Part shown: positions 1 through 8,030 of the stretch, piece after piece
How the letters are laid out: each line of letters starts with the position of its first letter
How positions within the stretch are numbered: position 1 is the stretch's first letter
Assembly (NCBI GenBank): GCA_902386555.1
Contig: CABMJJ010000004.1
Location: 1-52,199 of the forward strand
Origin: Candidatus Bilamarchaeum dharawalense
Lineage (GTDB): Archaea; Micrarchaeota; Micrarchaeia; Anstonellales; Bilamarchaeaceae
DNA length: 52,199 nt
Direction of reading: 5' to 3'
Program-made: the position numbers and the translations under genes
The notes under the pieces: model-generated
Told to the model about the DNA's origin: nothing
Databases searched by the model: none
Seen by the model: the letters and a program-made list of their open reading frames with translations, nothing else

Positions 1-843
1 ACCCGCCACATCAGCAACTTCTTTCTGAGTCTTTTTTTCGCCATGCATTGCACTGGCAATGTACAAAGCAGCTGCAGCCACACCAGTCGGACCTCTACCA
101 GAGATCAAACCTTTCTTCAGGGCTTTTCTAATAAGCTTCACTGACTCTTCCTGTACTTCACCACCAAGTCTCATGGCAGTAGCGAATTTAGTTACATATT
201 GGGCTGGATCAGTAAGTGGAACATCGATATCCAATTCGCTCTTCAAAAATCTGTAGGCTCGACCGATTTCTTTTTTCTCAATGCCAGAAACTTTTGAAAT
301 TTCATCCAGTGTTCTTGGTATACCCTGCATTCTACATATTGCATAGATAACTGCTGCAACCACACTTTCAATTAGTCTTCCTCGAATAAGTTCTGCCTTT
401 ACTGACTTTCGGTATAATAGAGCAGCGCTTTCTTTGATGTTTTCTGGAAGACCCAAAGAAGAAGCAACACGGTCAAGTTCGGAAAGAGCAATAACCAAAT
501 TTCTTTCCATGGAAGATGCGATTGAAATTCTCTTATGCCATCTTCGCATTCTATATAATTGAGCTTGTTTCTTTGGTGAAATCTTTCCACCGCGAATATC
601 ACGATTATGTTGGTCGATTTCCGTGGCAAGACCTTTGTTTGGCCGCATGAATTTTATTGGTGCACCACCACGGGCTTTCTTTTCTTTTTGTTCTGCATCA
701 AAAGCACGCCATTCGGGACCCATATCGTTTATGTTCTCTGCGATGATAAGACCACAGTTGGAACACAATAGTTCTCCTTTTTCATAATCACGAACTATTC
801 TTTGACTTTTACATTCTGAACATCTTGTTGCTGTTGCGCCCAT
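1..843 (-). CDS. tfb: Transcription initiation factor B (TFB), N-terminal and central part, cut by window end
   Basis: TFB bridges TBP on the TATA/BRE promoter element and RNA polymerase, and helps open the start site. Translated from the ATG at 843, the N-terminus has a zinc ribbon (Cys8, Cys11, Cys27, Cys30), then the B-finger segment around residues 42-60, then two cyclin-like repeats. The frame is open to base 1 and stops inside the second cyclin repeat, just before its recognition helix. The missing C-terminus is at 52121-52199 on the same strand, and the two pieces merge in frame through a seven-base overlap. A TATA box lies upstream at 904-913 on the minus strand. Identity is very secure from the zinc ribbon and cyclin repeats. 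Confidence 0.96.
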   Translation of the reverse strand, partial: MGATATRCSECKSQRIVRDYEKGELLCSNCGLIIAENINDMGPEWRAFDAEQKEKKARGGAPIKFMRPNKGLATEIDQHNRDIRGGKISPKKQAQLYRMRRWHKRISIASSMERNLVIALSELDRVASSLGLPENIKESAALLYRKSVKAELIRGRLIESVVAAVIYAICRMQGIPRTLDEISKVSGIEKKEIGRAYRFLKSELDIDVPLTDPAQYVTKFATAMRLGGEVQEESVKLIRKALKKGLISGRGPTGVAAAALYIASAMHGEKKTQKEVADVAG

Positions 844-903
844 CAAAAATTCTCCACAAATAGTTATATTCTAAAACACTTGTACCTGAATTAGGATTAC
901 GGT

Positions 904-913
904 GGTATATAAA
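904..913 (-). promoter_or_regulatory. TATA box of tfb
   Basis: The minus strand reads TTTATATACC, preceded by an A-rich BRE-like stretch. Transcription would start near 880-885, giving a leader of about 40 bases before the ATG at 843. Confidence 0.6.
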
Positions 914-1016
914 CTTTTCTATTTTTTAAAGAAATATCAACGACGTTGCTCCGAGGTGGTATTTTGTTGTTCCAGCGGATGTCATTCGTATTAATGGAAA
1001 ATCTGATTGAAACAAC

Positions 1017-1027
1017 AATATAAAAAG
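1017..1027 (+). promoter_or_regulatory. TATA box and Shine-Dalgarno for the 1058 gene
   Basis: AATATAAAAAG lies about 35 bases upstream of the ATG at 1058. A GGTGG Shine-Dalgarno core follows at about 1050-1054. Together they support the chosen start. Confidence 0.5.
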
Positions 1028-1057
1028 CAATTATTCGATAAAAAATAGGGTGGTAGG

Positions 1058-1939
1058 ATGTTTGTTGCAGTTTTATCAGATAAGCCAGAGTTAAGAGAAA
1101 ACTTTTGCAAAAATTTTGGCAGTGAGATTAGCAGGGATGATATTTGCATATATTCTGCAAATGACGGTAGTAAAAAAATCTGGCTGATAGATCCGGTAAA
1201 TTATCCTGAAAAAATTCAACCGCTACTTTACACTCTGTCCATGGCAGATTTTGTTGTTCTGATGGTCGATGGACTGACACCAAAGGTTGGAGAACTAATG
1301 GTGGCCCTTAATTCATTGAGACTTGATAGGGGTGTGATAGTTACCAGTGCCAACCTACCAGTCGGGGGCACTGTGCTTGAAAAATACGAAAAAGTTGCTG
1401 ATCAAAAAACAGCAACCGATAGGGTGAGAGCAGCCTCGGTAAATGCAGGTGAAAACGCCATTGGTTTGGTATATAAAACAGCCAACCAACCATCTTTGGG
1501 TCATGTTGCCTATGGAGCTCTTAAAGGAGGGAAAGTAAAAAAACAGGATAAACTATTTTTGTTACCAGATCGAAAAGATGTTGAAATCCGCTCCATTCAT
1601 GTTAACGGTAGTGATGTTGAAGAGCTTTCTGCAACTTCTAATTTTGAAATAGCATACAAGGGAGATTTGGTTGAACGCGGGATTCTCGCACCATTGCGAC
1701 ATGAATACCAGGTTGAGAACATTGTAAATGGAAGATTTACCAAAAGCCCATTCTTCAAGGATGAATTGAAAGGAAAAATCCATGCATATACTAATATGCA
1801 ATATGTAGAAGGACACCTCACGGACAATGATCTTACCCTATCCGCACCTTTGGCTTTTGAAAAAGGAGAATTGATCCTAGTTGTTGATGCAAGCAATCAA
1901 AAACTTAGAATAGCCGGGGTTTTCCAAAGTAAATGGTAG
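1058..1939 (+). CDS. Degenerate EF-Tu/SelB-like translation-factor paralogue lacking GTPase motifs
   Basis: The 293 residues follow the three-domain plan of EF-Tu-type GTPases. There is a reduced N-terminal Rossmann-like domain (about 1-130), then a beta-barrel domain 2 (about 135-215, with the typical G-H-V-x-x-G turn and a K-x-G-D-L-V-E-R-G loop), then a second barrel. The P-loop that should follow the first beta strand is absent, the DxxG position reads D-P-V-N, and the NKxD strand ends in T-S-A-N. The protein should therefore not hydrolyse GTP in the normal way. Domain-level relatives without GTPase motifs are known in archaea next to SelB/EF-1A families. That this gene belongs to that group is my inference. 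It is monocistronic with its own TATA box and terminator-like hairpin. Confidence 0.6.
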   Translation: MFVAVLSDKPELRENFCKNFGSEISRDDICIYSANDGSKKIWLIDPVNYPEKIQPLLYTLSMADFVVLMVDGLTPKVGELMVALNSLRLDRGVIVTSANLPVGGTVLEKYEKVADQKTATDRVRAASVNAGENAIGLVYKTANQPSLGHVAYGALKGGKVKKQDKLFLLPDRKDVEIRSIHVNGSDVEELSATSNFEIAYKGDLVERGILAPLRHEYQVENIVNGRFTKSPFFKDELKGKIHAYTNMQYVEGHLTDNDLTLSAPLAFEKGELILVVDASNQKLRIAGVFQSKW

Positions 1940-1949
1940 TTTTTTGATT

Positions 1950-1968
1950 GTGAAACCTACGGTTTCAC
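1950..1968. terminator. Perfect hairpin between convergent genes
   Basis: An 8-bp stem with arm GTGAAACC and loop TAC is followed by a T run on the plus strand. It sits just after the stop of the 1058 gene and upstream (in coordinates) of the convergent 2053-2961 gene. The same stem recurs downstream of tfb at 52099-52118. Confidence 0.6.
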
Positions 1969-2052
1969 TTTTTGTTTAATTCGAAACTTATCTATCGCGA
2001 AACTATAAAAAATAAACCAAAAACACGAGCGGTAGCAAGTACAGTAAAAAAA

Positions 2053-2961
2053 TTATGGTAATAGAACGTAGAATGTTTCTCTAAGATCAACGCCACCTTT
2101 GAAACCCAATCCCCTGAAAAAAGATAATGCGTGTTCTTCTGTTGGCGTGGGAAGACCCAGATCAATATCTAGACCAACTGCATTCTCCGAACCACCTTTT
2201 GGGAATTTGGTTCTTAATTCTCCAACCATAACACGGTAGGCGCCCAATTCATGGAACAGTCTGCCAAAACCTTCAAAATCAACAAATCCAACCAATGGGG
2301 TAACCGAAGCCTGTGTGTGTATGCCAGAATTTGCCATCCGTTCAAAAGCTAGAAGCCTCTGCCTCACTGATGAGAAATGCCCGCATAGATGATCAGGTAC
2401 CATATCGCTATCTGTATCAAATCCAATTCCTGCTAGGAGATTAGTAGCCTGGGAAAGGGCTTTCAAAACAGCCAGAAATTCAAGATTCCCAAGTACATCA
2501 GTATGACTATGAACTAGTATCCCATCGGGAGGATGTTCCACCATGGTTTTGAGCAGTTCGAGGGTAACTTCAGATATTTGCCCTTTTCCAGGAACTGGTT
2601 CTGTATCAGTTGATAGGAAAATAGAAACACCAAGTCCTTCCTGTCTTAACCTTTGCATGTCGCGAGCGTATTTTTGTGGTGTATCCACCCTAACGCCGGT
2701 CCCATTCCAAGAGCGATGGGCAAAGCAATAATGCCCACAGAAGGAATTGCCACCAACTGGACAGCCATCAGTTACGTTCACTGTTGCGATCATAAGACGG
2801 TCAGGACCATGTTTTTCTTTTGCTCTCATTGCCCAGCCATCCATGAAGGTAGGTAGAGATTGAATTGCAGCAAAGCCTCTGGGATCTGCTTTTTTGAGTT
2901 CTCTTGTAACCTGATCCCTGACCAGGACTGAGGCTGTACGATATGGTGTGGTATCTACCAT
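2053..2961 (-). CDS. Radical-SAM-like protein with atypical cysteine spacing (SplB/COG1533-like core)
   Basis: The protein has 302 residues. After a beta strand (T-V-N-V-T-D-G) comes a three-cysteine cluster at Cys67, Cys75 and Cys79 (C-x7-C-x3-C) followed by F-A-H-R. Downstream segments match the TIM-barrel order of the SplB-like radical SAM family: L-S-T-D-T-E-P, then I-L-V-H-S-H-T-D, then I-G-F-D-T-D, an R-L-L-A-F-E-R helix with an N-S-G-I motif, and a V-T-P-L-V-G-F strand. The canonical radical SAM motif is C-x3-C-x2-C, so this spacing is unusual. It could bind a [4Fe-4S] cluster in a non-canonical way or have lost SAM chemistry. The start ATG at 2961 has a plausible TATA (TTTATAC) on the minus strand near 3020. 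Substrate unknown. Confidence 0.5.
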   Translation of the reverse strand: MVDTTPYRTASVLVRDQVTRELKKADPRGFAAIQSLPTFMDGWAMRAKEKHGPDRLMIATVNVTDGCPVGGNSFCGHYCFAHRSWNGTGVRVDTPQKYARDMQRLRQEGLGVSIFLSTDTEPVPGKGQISEVTLELLKTMVEHPPDGILVHSHTDVLGNLEFLAVLKALSQATNLLAGIGFDTDSDMVPDHLCGHFSSVRQRLLAFERMANSGIHTQASVTPLVGFVDFEGFGRLFHELGAYRVMVGELRTKFPKGGSENAVGLDIDLGLPTPTEEHALSFFRGLGFKGGVDLRETFYVLLP

Positions 2962-3066
2962 ATTTTTGTGTTTAGTAGTAAAACATTTTTAATGGTTTGT
3001 TTCAGCCCATAGTAGTATAAAGACTAAAACATTGGTTTAGACCACGAAATACCAAAAATAGACACC

Positions 3067-3104
3067 TTTAAATATAGTTTGGTAGAAAATGATAAATAGA
3101 GGTG
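3067..3104 (+). promoter_or_regulatory. Promoter and Shine-Dalgarno of the MoxR/HEAT/VWA operon
   Basis: TTTAAATATA at 3067-3076 is the TATA box and GAGGTG at 3099-3104 is the Shine-Dalgarno, nine bases before the ATG at 3114. No comparable promoter is seen before the two downstream genes, so the three are probably one transcript. Confidence 0.55.
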
Positions 3105-3113
3105 CACTAGACT

Positions 3114-4451
3114 ATGGATCAGGCAACATTAACTAGGAGCATACGCGAGGTAACTGCTCCTTCATTAAGAAATTATAGAAATAGCAGGAAAGTAATGACG
3201 ATAAAAGGTCAGGCAATTTATGTTGAAGATATTCTAAAAGCTGCATTAATCTCACGATCAAACGTTCTTCTTCTTGGTTCAAGAGGCTGGGGTAAGACCA
3301 CTGCCGAACATGATATTCACGACGGTATTTTTGGTGGAAAGGGGATATATGTACGTGCCCACCCTAAGATGGATGAACGGGAATTGTTTAGTCACCTTAA
3401 TCTCGGCAAATACCTAAGAGGTGAGGTGGGTAGTTCCAGAGAGCTAAGAGAAGTTTTAGAAGCAATTCATAATTGTTGTATGGTTGTCGACGAAATAACC
3501 CGTTTGCCAGGTATTTCTCAAAACCGTGTTTTCGGTCTTGCTGATGGTTACATTGAACTAGATGGTGTGAGATACCAGATAGGTAATGGCTACAGTATTT
3601 TACTTGCATCAGGTAACGTAGGAAGAGGTTACGATGGTACTTTTGCCCTGGATGGTGCTTTGATTGACCGATTCCCAGTGATAATCAATATGGACGATTT
3701 CCTACCAACAGCAAAGGATGATTTCCTAAGATTAAGAAGCAAACATGATCCACGTGTACCAAAAATTTTAAACGGCGAGAGGCTAGACCAAAGCGAAAAA
3801 TTAAAACAGGTATTTGCACAATTAAGCGAAATCAAAGCGACCATGTCAGTTGTTATCGCTACCTTGTATTTAACTCACGCATTGGGGGATTGTTCCAAGA
3901 GAGGAATTCCGAAACTAAGTATAGCTGAAAGTTTGCCCCAGGCATGCGCAGGATGTTCACAACTTACAAAAAATTGTGGACATTTTATGGGAGTTTCAGG
4001 TAGATCACAGGAGTCTATTATCAACACAGTTATCGCATTGCAACAGATTGCAATTGCCAAGCACGAAACAGCAACAGAAGCAGCAAGTGCACCGCATGCA
4101 GAACAACCACCACCGCTAGTTGTAGATGATATGGCAGATGTTCTTGAAGTATTCAAAACTTTCTTCGGATATACGGGCATAGTAAACTCACAACATGTTG
4201 TTCAGAAATATCTTGGAAATCCATATAGATTCCTGAGCGACATAGCTGCCATTACCCAGCAGGAATTCATCGCACAAACAGACAACATTGTTGCGCTTTT
4301 AAGAGCCTATGCAAGATCAGGAGGAAGATTGGAAGTAAGTGAAGCAGAACGACTAGTTAGACCATTTACACACGACATACCTGACGGAGCTGGAGCCGCA
4401 GTAAGAAAAAACCCGTGGAGATTCATCGGGGATATTGTAGGCATACAATAG
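3114..4451 (+). CDS. MoxR-type AAA+ ATPase with C-terminal cysteine cluster
   Basis: The 445-residue protein has Walker A G-S-R-G-W-G-K-T at 55-62, Walker B V-V-D-E at 124-127, and a sensor-1 and arginine-finger region around A-S-G-N (166-168) to D-R-F (185-187). This is the layout of MoxR-family AAA+ proteins, which remodel or load cofactors into partners that carry VWA domains. Beyond the lid there are four cysteines (Cys260, Cys278, Cys281, Cys288, then His290), which could bind zinc or an Fe-S cluster. This is not typical of MoxR. A VWA partner lies two genes downstream (5541), which supports the MoxR assignment. It is the first gene of a three-gene operon, and spacing to the next gene is 10 bases. 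Confidence 0.85.
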   Translation: MDQATLTRSIREVTAPSLRNYRNSRKVMTIKGQAIYVEDILKAALISRSNVLLLGSRGWGKTTAEHDIHDGIFGGKGIYVRAHPKMDERELFSHLNLGKYLRGEVGSSRELREVLEAIHNCCMVVDEITRLPGISQNRVFGLADGYIELDGVRYQIGNGYSILLASGNVGRGYDGTFALDGALIDRFPVIINMDDFLPTAKDDFLRLRSKHDPRVPKILNGERLDQSEKLKQVFAQLSEIKATMSVVIATLYLTHALGDCSKRGIPKLSIAESLPQACAGCSQLTKNCGHFMGVSGRSQESIINTVIALQQIAIAKHETATEAASAPHAEQPPPLVVDDMADVLEVFKTFFGYTGIVNSQHVVQKYLGNPYRFLSDIAAITQQEFIAQTDNIVALLRAYARSGGRLEVSEAERLVRPFTHDIPDGAGAAVRKNPWRFIGDIVGIQ

Positions 4452-4461
4452 TGGTGAAAAT

Positions 4462-5529
4462 ATGACTCCTGACAAATCTTTAGCAGATCGATTGAAAGAA
4501 GCAAGTTTGAAGGGAAAACCAGGTGCCCCTTTACCACAGCCACCACTTGCAGCAAGAGTAGCTGAGAAAAATTTGACTGATGGTCTTCCAGGAGGTCCAG
4601 TACCAAAACCAGAAGCAGCACCAAAAGTTGTTGCACCAGTTGAAGCAAACCCACCAGCTGTTGAAGTTGCTGCACCAGAAAGAGAAACAGTTGTCTTACA
4701 ACCAGGCGAAGAAGTTAGAAAGGTGGGTGGAGCTTTAGGTAGAGAACTCGAAAGAGGACTCGGAGAAGACGATCTGCTTGCTGGTTTTGCAGAAACACCA
4801 GAACAAAGGGACACCGGAGGAATTACACCAACATCATCAGCAGGACCGAGAAATAGTGAACCTGTAACAGCTCGCAGTGTTGACCAAGGCACAGTAGAAA
4901 CAATGAAAATGTTGCTAACAAGCACAGATTACAACGCAAGATTAACTGCAATTAAATTAGCACGGCAACTAGCAACACCAGATATGGCAGATCTAGTTAC
5001 TTTAGCAGTGAATATACCTATTAATTCGGATTCAAGAAGACAATCCGTAAAAGATGAAATTGCAAGAATAGTTCCGGAGATATTAGATAGATTAATCACT
5101 GAGAACCCAAAAGCAGTCATTAACAGGCTAGTAGAAATTTATAGTCAACCTGTTGAGGTAAACGAGGGAGGCAGAACATCACAGATGACAGATCACCAAG
5201 ATGTTATCAAAACACTCATGAGAAACGCAAGCCCTGCCAACAAACCAAAATTTCTGGCATTTGCTATCAAGGCACTTGATGAAAACGAACCAGATGGAGC
5301 GATTTTTATTGTAACAATTTTAAAAATCCCAGAAGGAGTTTGGGTATTACAAAAGATAGAACCAACAGACCTAGTTTCTGATGGCAATAGGGCTAGAAAT
5401 TACATGACAGCAATTGAAGCAATTGGAACAAAAGAATGTATTCCGCTTCTGACAAACTTAGCAGATAGACCAGAACTACATAGCAAGGTAGCAGCCTTCT
5501 TGGTAACTGTAACAGGGATAAGCATTTAA
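4462..5529 (+). CDS. HEAT/ARM-like helical protein with Pro/Ala-rich N-terminus
   Basis: The protein has 355 residues. Residues from about 10 to 130 are low-complexity Pro/Ala/Glu-rich sequence and probably disordered. The rest is a run of paired amphipathic helices reading like HEAT repeats (for example the segment starting L-L-T-S-T-D-Y-N-A-R-L-T-A-I-K). No enzyme motif is visible. It lies between the MoxR ATPase and the VWA metallopeptidase-like gene, with GGTG upstream as Shine-Dalgarno and only short gaps on both sides, so it is likely a scaffold or adaptor for that pair. A second HEAT-like protein is at 37789-38586. The function is inferred from context only. Confidence 0.6.
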   Translation: MTPDKSLADRLKEASLKGKPGAPLPQPPLAARVAEKNLTDGLPGGPVPKPEAAPKVVAPVEANPPAVEVAAPERETVVLQPGEEVRKVGGALGRELERGLGEDDLLAGFAETPEQRDTGGITPTSSAGPRNSEPVTARSVDQGTVETMKMLLTSTDYNARLTAIKLARQLATPDMADLVTLAVNIPINSDSRRQSVKDEIARIVPEILDRLITENPKAVINRLVEIYSQPVEVNEGGRTSQMTDHQDVIKTLMRNASPANKPKFLAFAIKALDENEPDGAIFIVTILKIPEGVWVLQKIEPTDLVSDGNRARNYMTAIEAIGTKECIPLLTNLADRPELHSKVAAFLVTVTGISI

Positions 5530-5540
5530 CAGTGAGGAAA

Positions 5541-7706
5541 ATGAAACCTCAGAGAGTGGATATCCACGATGTTGAAAGAAGAGTCGATCGCATCAGACTC
5601 AGATATCCCTTTGGATTTATTGGGGTTCACACTAAAGTTCACGAATTATTGGAAACTGGCAGAGGGGTCAGAGCAACTGTTTCCGGTGCAATTACCATGC
5701 ACCAATGGGATATGGATTTGGGTATAAACACAAGATGGGTACCAGAACAAGACACCAACATTGCAGAATATCTTCAAGCAAGAGGGATAAGAGAAAGAGG
5801 AGTCTACGTTGTTGCAGATGATGCAACAAGACATGAGTTCGGCCATCCTAGGTACTGCCCAATAAGTTTGGAATCATATACTCTCATAAAAAATGCAGTT
5901 GCAGAACAGCTGCAGAGCATGGGGATTAATAGCAAAGAAGCAACGGATTATTTGTCCAATGCATTCATGGACCTTATTGATAATGCCAATGTACGAAAAA
6001 GCGGCCATGGTGAAGGGTTAACCATTTTTTATTATACTCAAGGCGACAGTGAGTTTTATTCTGCATTTATTTCACTTAACATGTTAATGTGGGGCAGACA
6101 GGAGGATAGGGATTTGATAGAGAAAAAATTTGCAGCAAATCTATCCCCAGATATGAGAAGAACAATCGATCAGAGGGTAGCCGAATTTGGTCTGAGATGG
6201 GGATTGCTAACTAGAACCGCACGCGGTAACGAGGAAGCAAGTTATGAACAAAAGATGGGTGCAGCAAACAACACACGAAAATGGGAAGAGATGGCCAAAG
6301 ATTTTGCTAGAACATTCGGACGATCAATGAAATTCAAACAGGATGAACCTGAGAAAAAACCACAATCCGGACAAAGTGATCCTAATAAACAAGATGGCCA
6401 AGGAAAAGACAATGGCCAGAAACAACCAGGTGAAGATGACGGAGCCGGTCAAGAGGGCAAAGGTAAAAAAGGCGATAAAGAGGGAAAAGGCGACGGGGAA
6501 TCTGAAGATGAAGGAGAAGGTAAAGGAAATAAAGGTAAAAAACCAGGGCAGGGTGAAGGCGAAGAATCTGACCAAGATGGTGAAGGTCAGGGCAAAGGTA
6601 AAGGAAGACCCGGCGAAGGAGAATCCGGGGAAGAAGGAGAACCATCACCTGGTAAACACATGGGCAAGTTCAGCAAGCAATCAGACAAACCAGCAACAGG
6701 TTCAAAAGAAGGAGACCGGGTAGATGAACCAGAAACCCAACCAGGGCAGAATCCATTTGACAGCCAGGCAAATACTGATGAAGGAAAGAGAAAGGCGATT
6801 GATACTACTTTACAAGCAGGCAAAGGCTTGCCAAAATGGATGGATCCGGACGAAGCAATTGACATGTACTACGAACTAACATCGCGAGACATCCCGATTC
6901 AAGCAAGACCATCAAGCAGAGGACAAGTCTTCCCTGCAGTGCCATTTGGTGCCAAACAATTTGATCCTGAAAGAGACGACCCGGACATGGTGTCTGGGAT
7001 TAGAATAAACGAGGATGGATCTCGTGGTCTTGAAGCCTACTCAGATGTATTTGATATCCATGCACCAATGATAGAAAGACCAATGATGCACCCGGATGTT
7101 TGTTTCCTAATTGACAGCTCAGGCTCCATGAAAGAGGGGGACGGAGATGAAACAATCACAGCAAGCAGAGACCAAAATAAACGATGGGGTATCAGCAGTA
7201 GATATCATTTTGCATTGAGATCAGTTCATGGAACACGAAATAATCTAAGAGCCAAGGGGATACTTCCCTACATTAAAACAAATGTTATAATTTACTCAGA
7301 TCAAACAGGCAGTACAGGGTGGCAGGATTACTCACAAAATTCCGTAGGAAGAAGGGAAACTGTACGGCCATTATTCGGTGGAACGCAACTTGATGCAGAT
7401 GTGATAGAAGCGCAATTGGGTAGCAAAGAGCCATCGGTGGTAGTAATTTTATCGGATGGTGGGATAACAAATTGGAGCACAGTTAGAGAGAGGGTAATGG
7501 GAATATTATCAAAACATTATGTTGTGTTCATGAAACTTGGTCCAGATACAGATTTCTCAAAAGACATGGAATCAGCAGGTTTCAAAGTAATACCAATTGC
7601 ATCAAATGCAGACCTGGAGAATGTAGTAATTGATGTCACTGATCAAATTTATCGTGGTGTAAACACAACACAAAGCTTGAGAACAGACTGGATGTTACCG
7701 AAGTAA
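5541..7706 (+). CDS. HExxH metallopeptidase-like protein with C-terminal VWA domain
   Basis: The N-terminal domain has a zinc-peptidase motif H-E-F-G-H at residues 98-102. A helix with D-L-I-D-N-A-N-V-R about 45 residues later may give the third ligand, as in the DUF2201-type metallopeptidase/VWA proteins. A long Lys/Gly/Glu-rich low-complexity linker (about 265-420) follows. The VWA domain has a complete MIDAS: D-S-S-G-S at 525-529, the Thr of G-G-T-Q-L-D, and L-S-D-G-G. A GTG at 5532 is also in frame, but the GTGAGG at 5532-5537 reads as the Shine-Dalgarno for the ATG at 5541, which I chose. It is the last gene of the operon with the MoxR ATPase, its expected remodelling partner. Substrate unknown. 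Confidence 0.8.
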   Translation: MKPQRVDIHDVERRVDRIRLRYPFGFIGVHTKVHELLETGRGVRATVSGAITMHQWDMDLGINTRWVPEQDTNIAEYLQARGIRERGVYVVADDATRHEFGHPRYCPISLESYTLIKNAVAEQLQSMGINSKEATDYLSNAFMDLIDNANVRKSGHGEGLTIFYYTQGDSEFYSAFISLNMLMWGRQEDRDLIEKKFAANLSPDMRRTIDQRVAEFGLRWGLLTRTARGNEEASYEQKMGAANNTRKWEEMAKDFARTFGRSMKFKQDEPEKKPQSGQSDPNKQDGQGKDNGQKQPGEDDGAGQEGKGKKGDKEGKGDGESEDEGEGKGNKGKKPGQGEGEESDQDGEGQGKGKGRPGEGESGEEGEPSPGKHMGKFSKQSDKPATGSKEGDRVDEPETQPGQNPFDSQANTDEGKRKAIDTTLQAGKGLPKWMDPDEAIDMYYELTSRDIPIQARPSSRGQVFPAVPFGAKQFDPERDDPDMVSGIRINEDGSRGLEAYSDVFDIHAPMIERPMMHPDVCFLIDSSGSMKEGDGDETITASRDQNKRWGISSRYHFALRSVHGTRNNLRAKGILPYIKTNVIIYSDQTGSTGWQDYSQNSVGRRETVRPLFGGTQLDADVIEAQLGSKEPSVVVILSDGGITNWSTVRERVMGILSKHYVVFMKLGPDTDFSKDMESAGFKVIPIASNADLENVVIDVTDQIYRGVNTTQSLRTDWMLPK

Positions 7707-7976
7707 TTAAACTTTTTTTGGTCTTTCGTGGGGTCTGAAAGCAATATCCTTGCCAATCACATCAACTTTTTGATTATCTTCAGTAGTAAAGCGAAAGGTA
7801 GAACTGACTTTAGGAATTTTGAGCTCTTTGCCAGCTGCAGATTCAACGACAATTAAATTTTTTGTTTCATCAACTATTTTTCCATGAAGACCGATGAGCT
7901 TACGCTGGCTGCTGTTGACGATTTCAACTTCAAGGCCAATGAATGTGGAATATAGTAAATTTTTTCTTGTGATCAT
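7707..7976 (-). CDS. rnp1: Ribonuclease P protein component 1 (Rpp29/Pop4)
   Basis: This is a small basic protein of about 89 residues with the Sm-like barrel pattern of archaeal Rpp29: a start of the type I-T-R-K-N-L, then G-L-E-V-E-I-V-N-S-S and L-I-G-L-H-G-K-I-V-D-E-T, then an F-R-F-T strand and a basic tail with P-H-E-R-P-K. It supports the RNase P RNA in 5' processing of tRNA. A TTG three bases upstream (7979) is in frame, but ATG at 7976 is the natural start. In many archaea rnp1 lies inside the ribosomal cluster near S17. Here it is detached and converges on the VWA gene with no spacer. Confidence 0.9.
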   Translation of the reverse strand: MITRKNLLYSTFIGLEVEIVNSSQRKLIGLHGKIVDETKNLIVVESAAGKELKIPKVSSTFRFTTEDNQKVDVIGKDIAFRPHERPKKV

Positions 7977-7983
7977 CAAATAG

Positions 7984-8008
7984 AAAGAACCAAGGTTCTT
8001 TTTAAATC
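7984..8008. promoter_or_regulatory. Hairpin and TATA box between divergent rnp1 and aminotransferase genes
   Basis: A perfect 8-bp hairpin (arm AAAGAACC, loop AA) at 7984-8001 is followed by TTTAAATC at 8001-8008. That is about 25-28 bases before the ATG at 8031, so the aminotransferase transcript is probably leaderless. The hairpin belongs to the GAACC/GGTTC stem family seen elsewhere in the window. Confidence 0.45.
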
Positions 8009-8030
8009 TCCTTCATAGTTAAAAGAGGAT

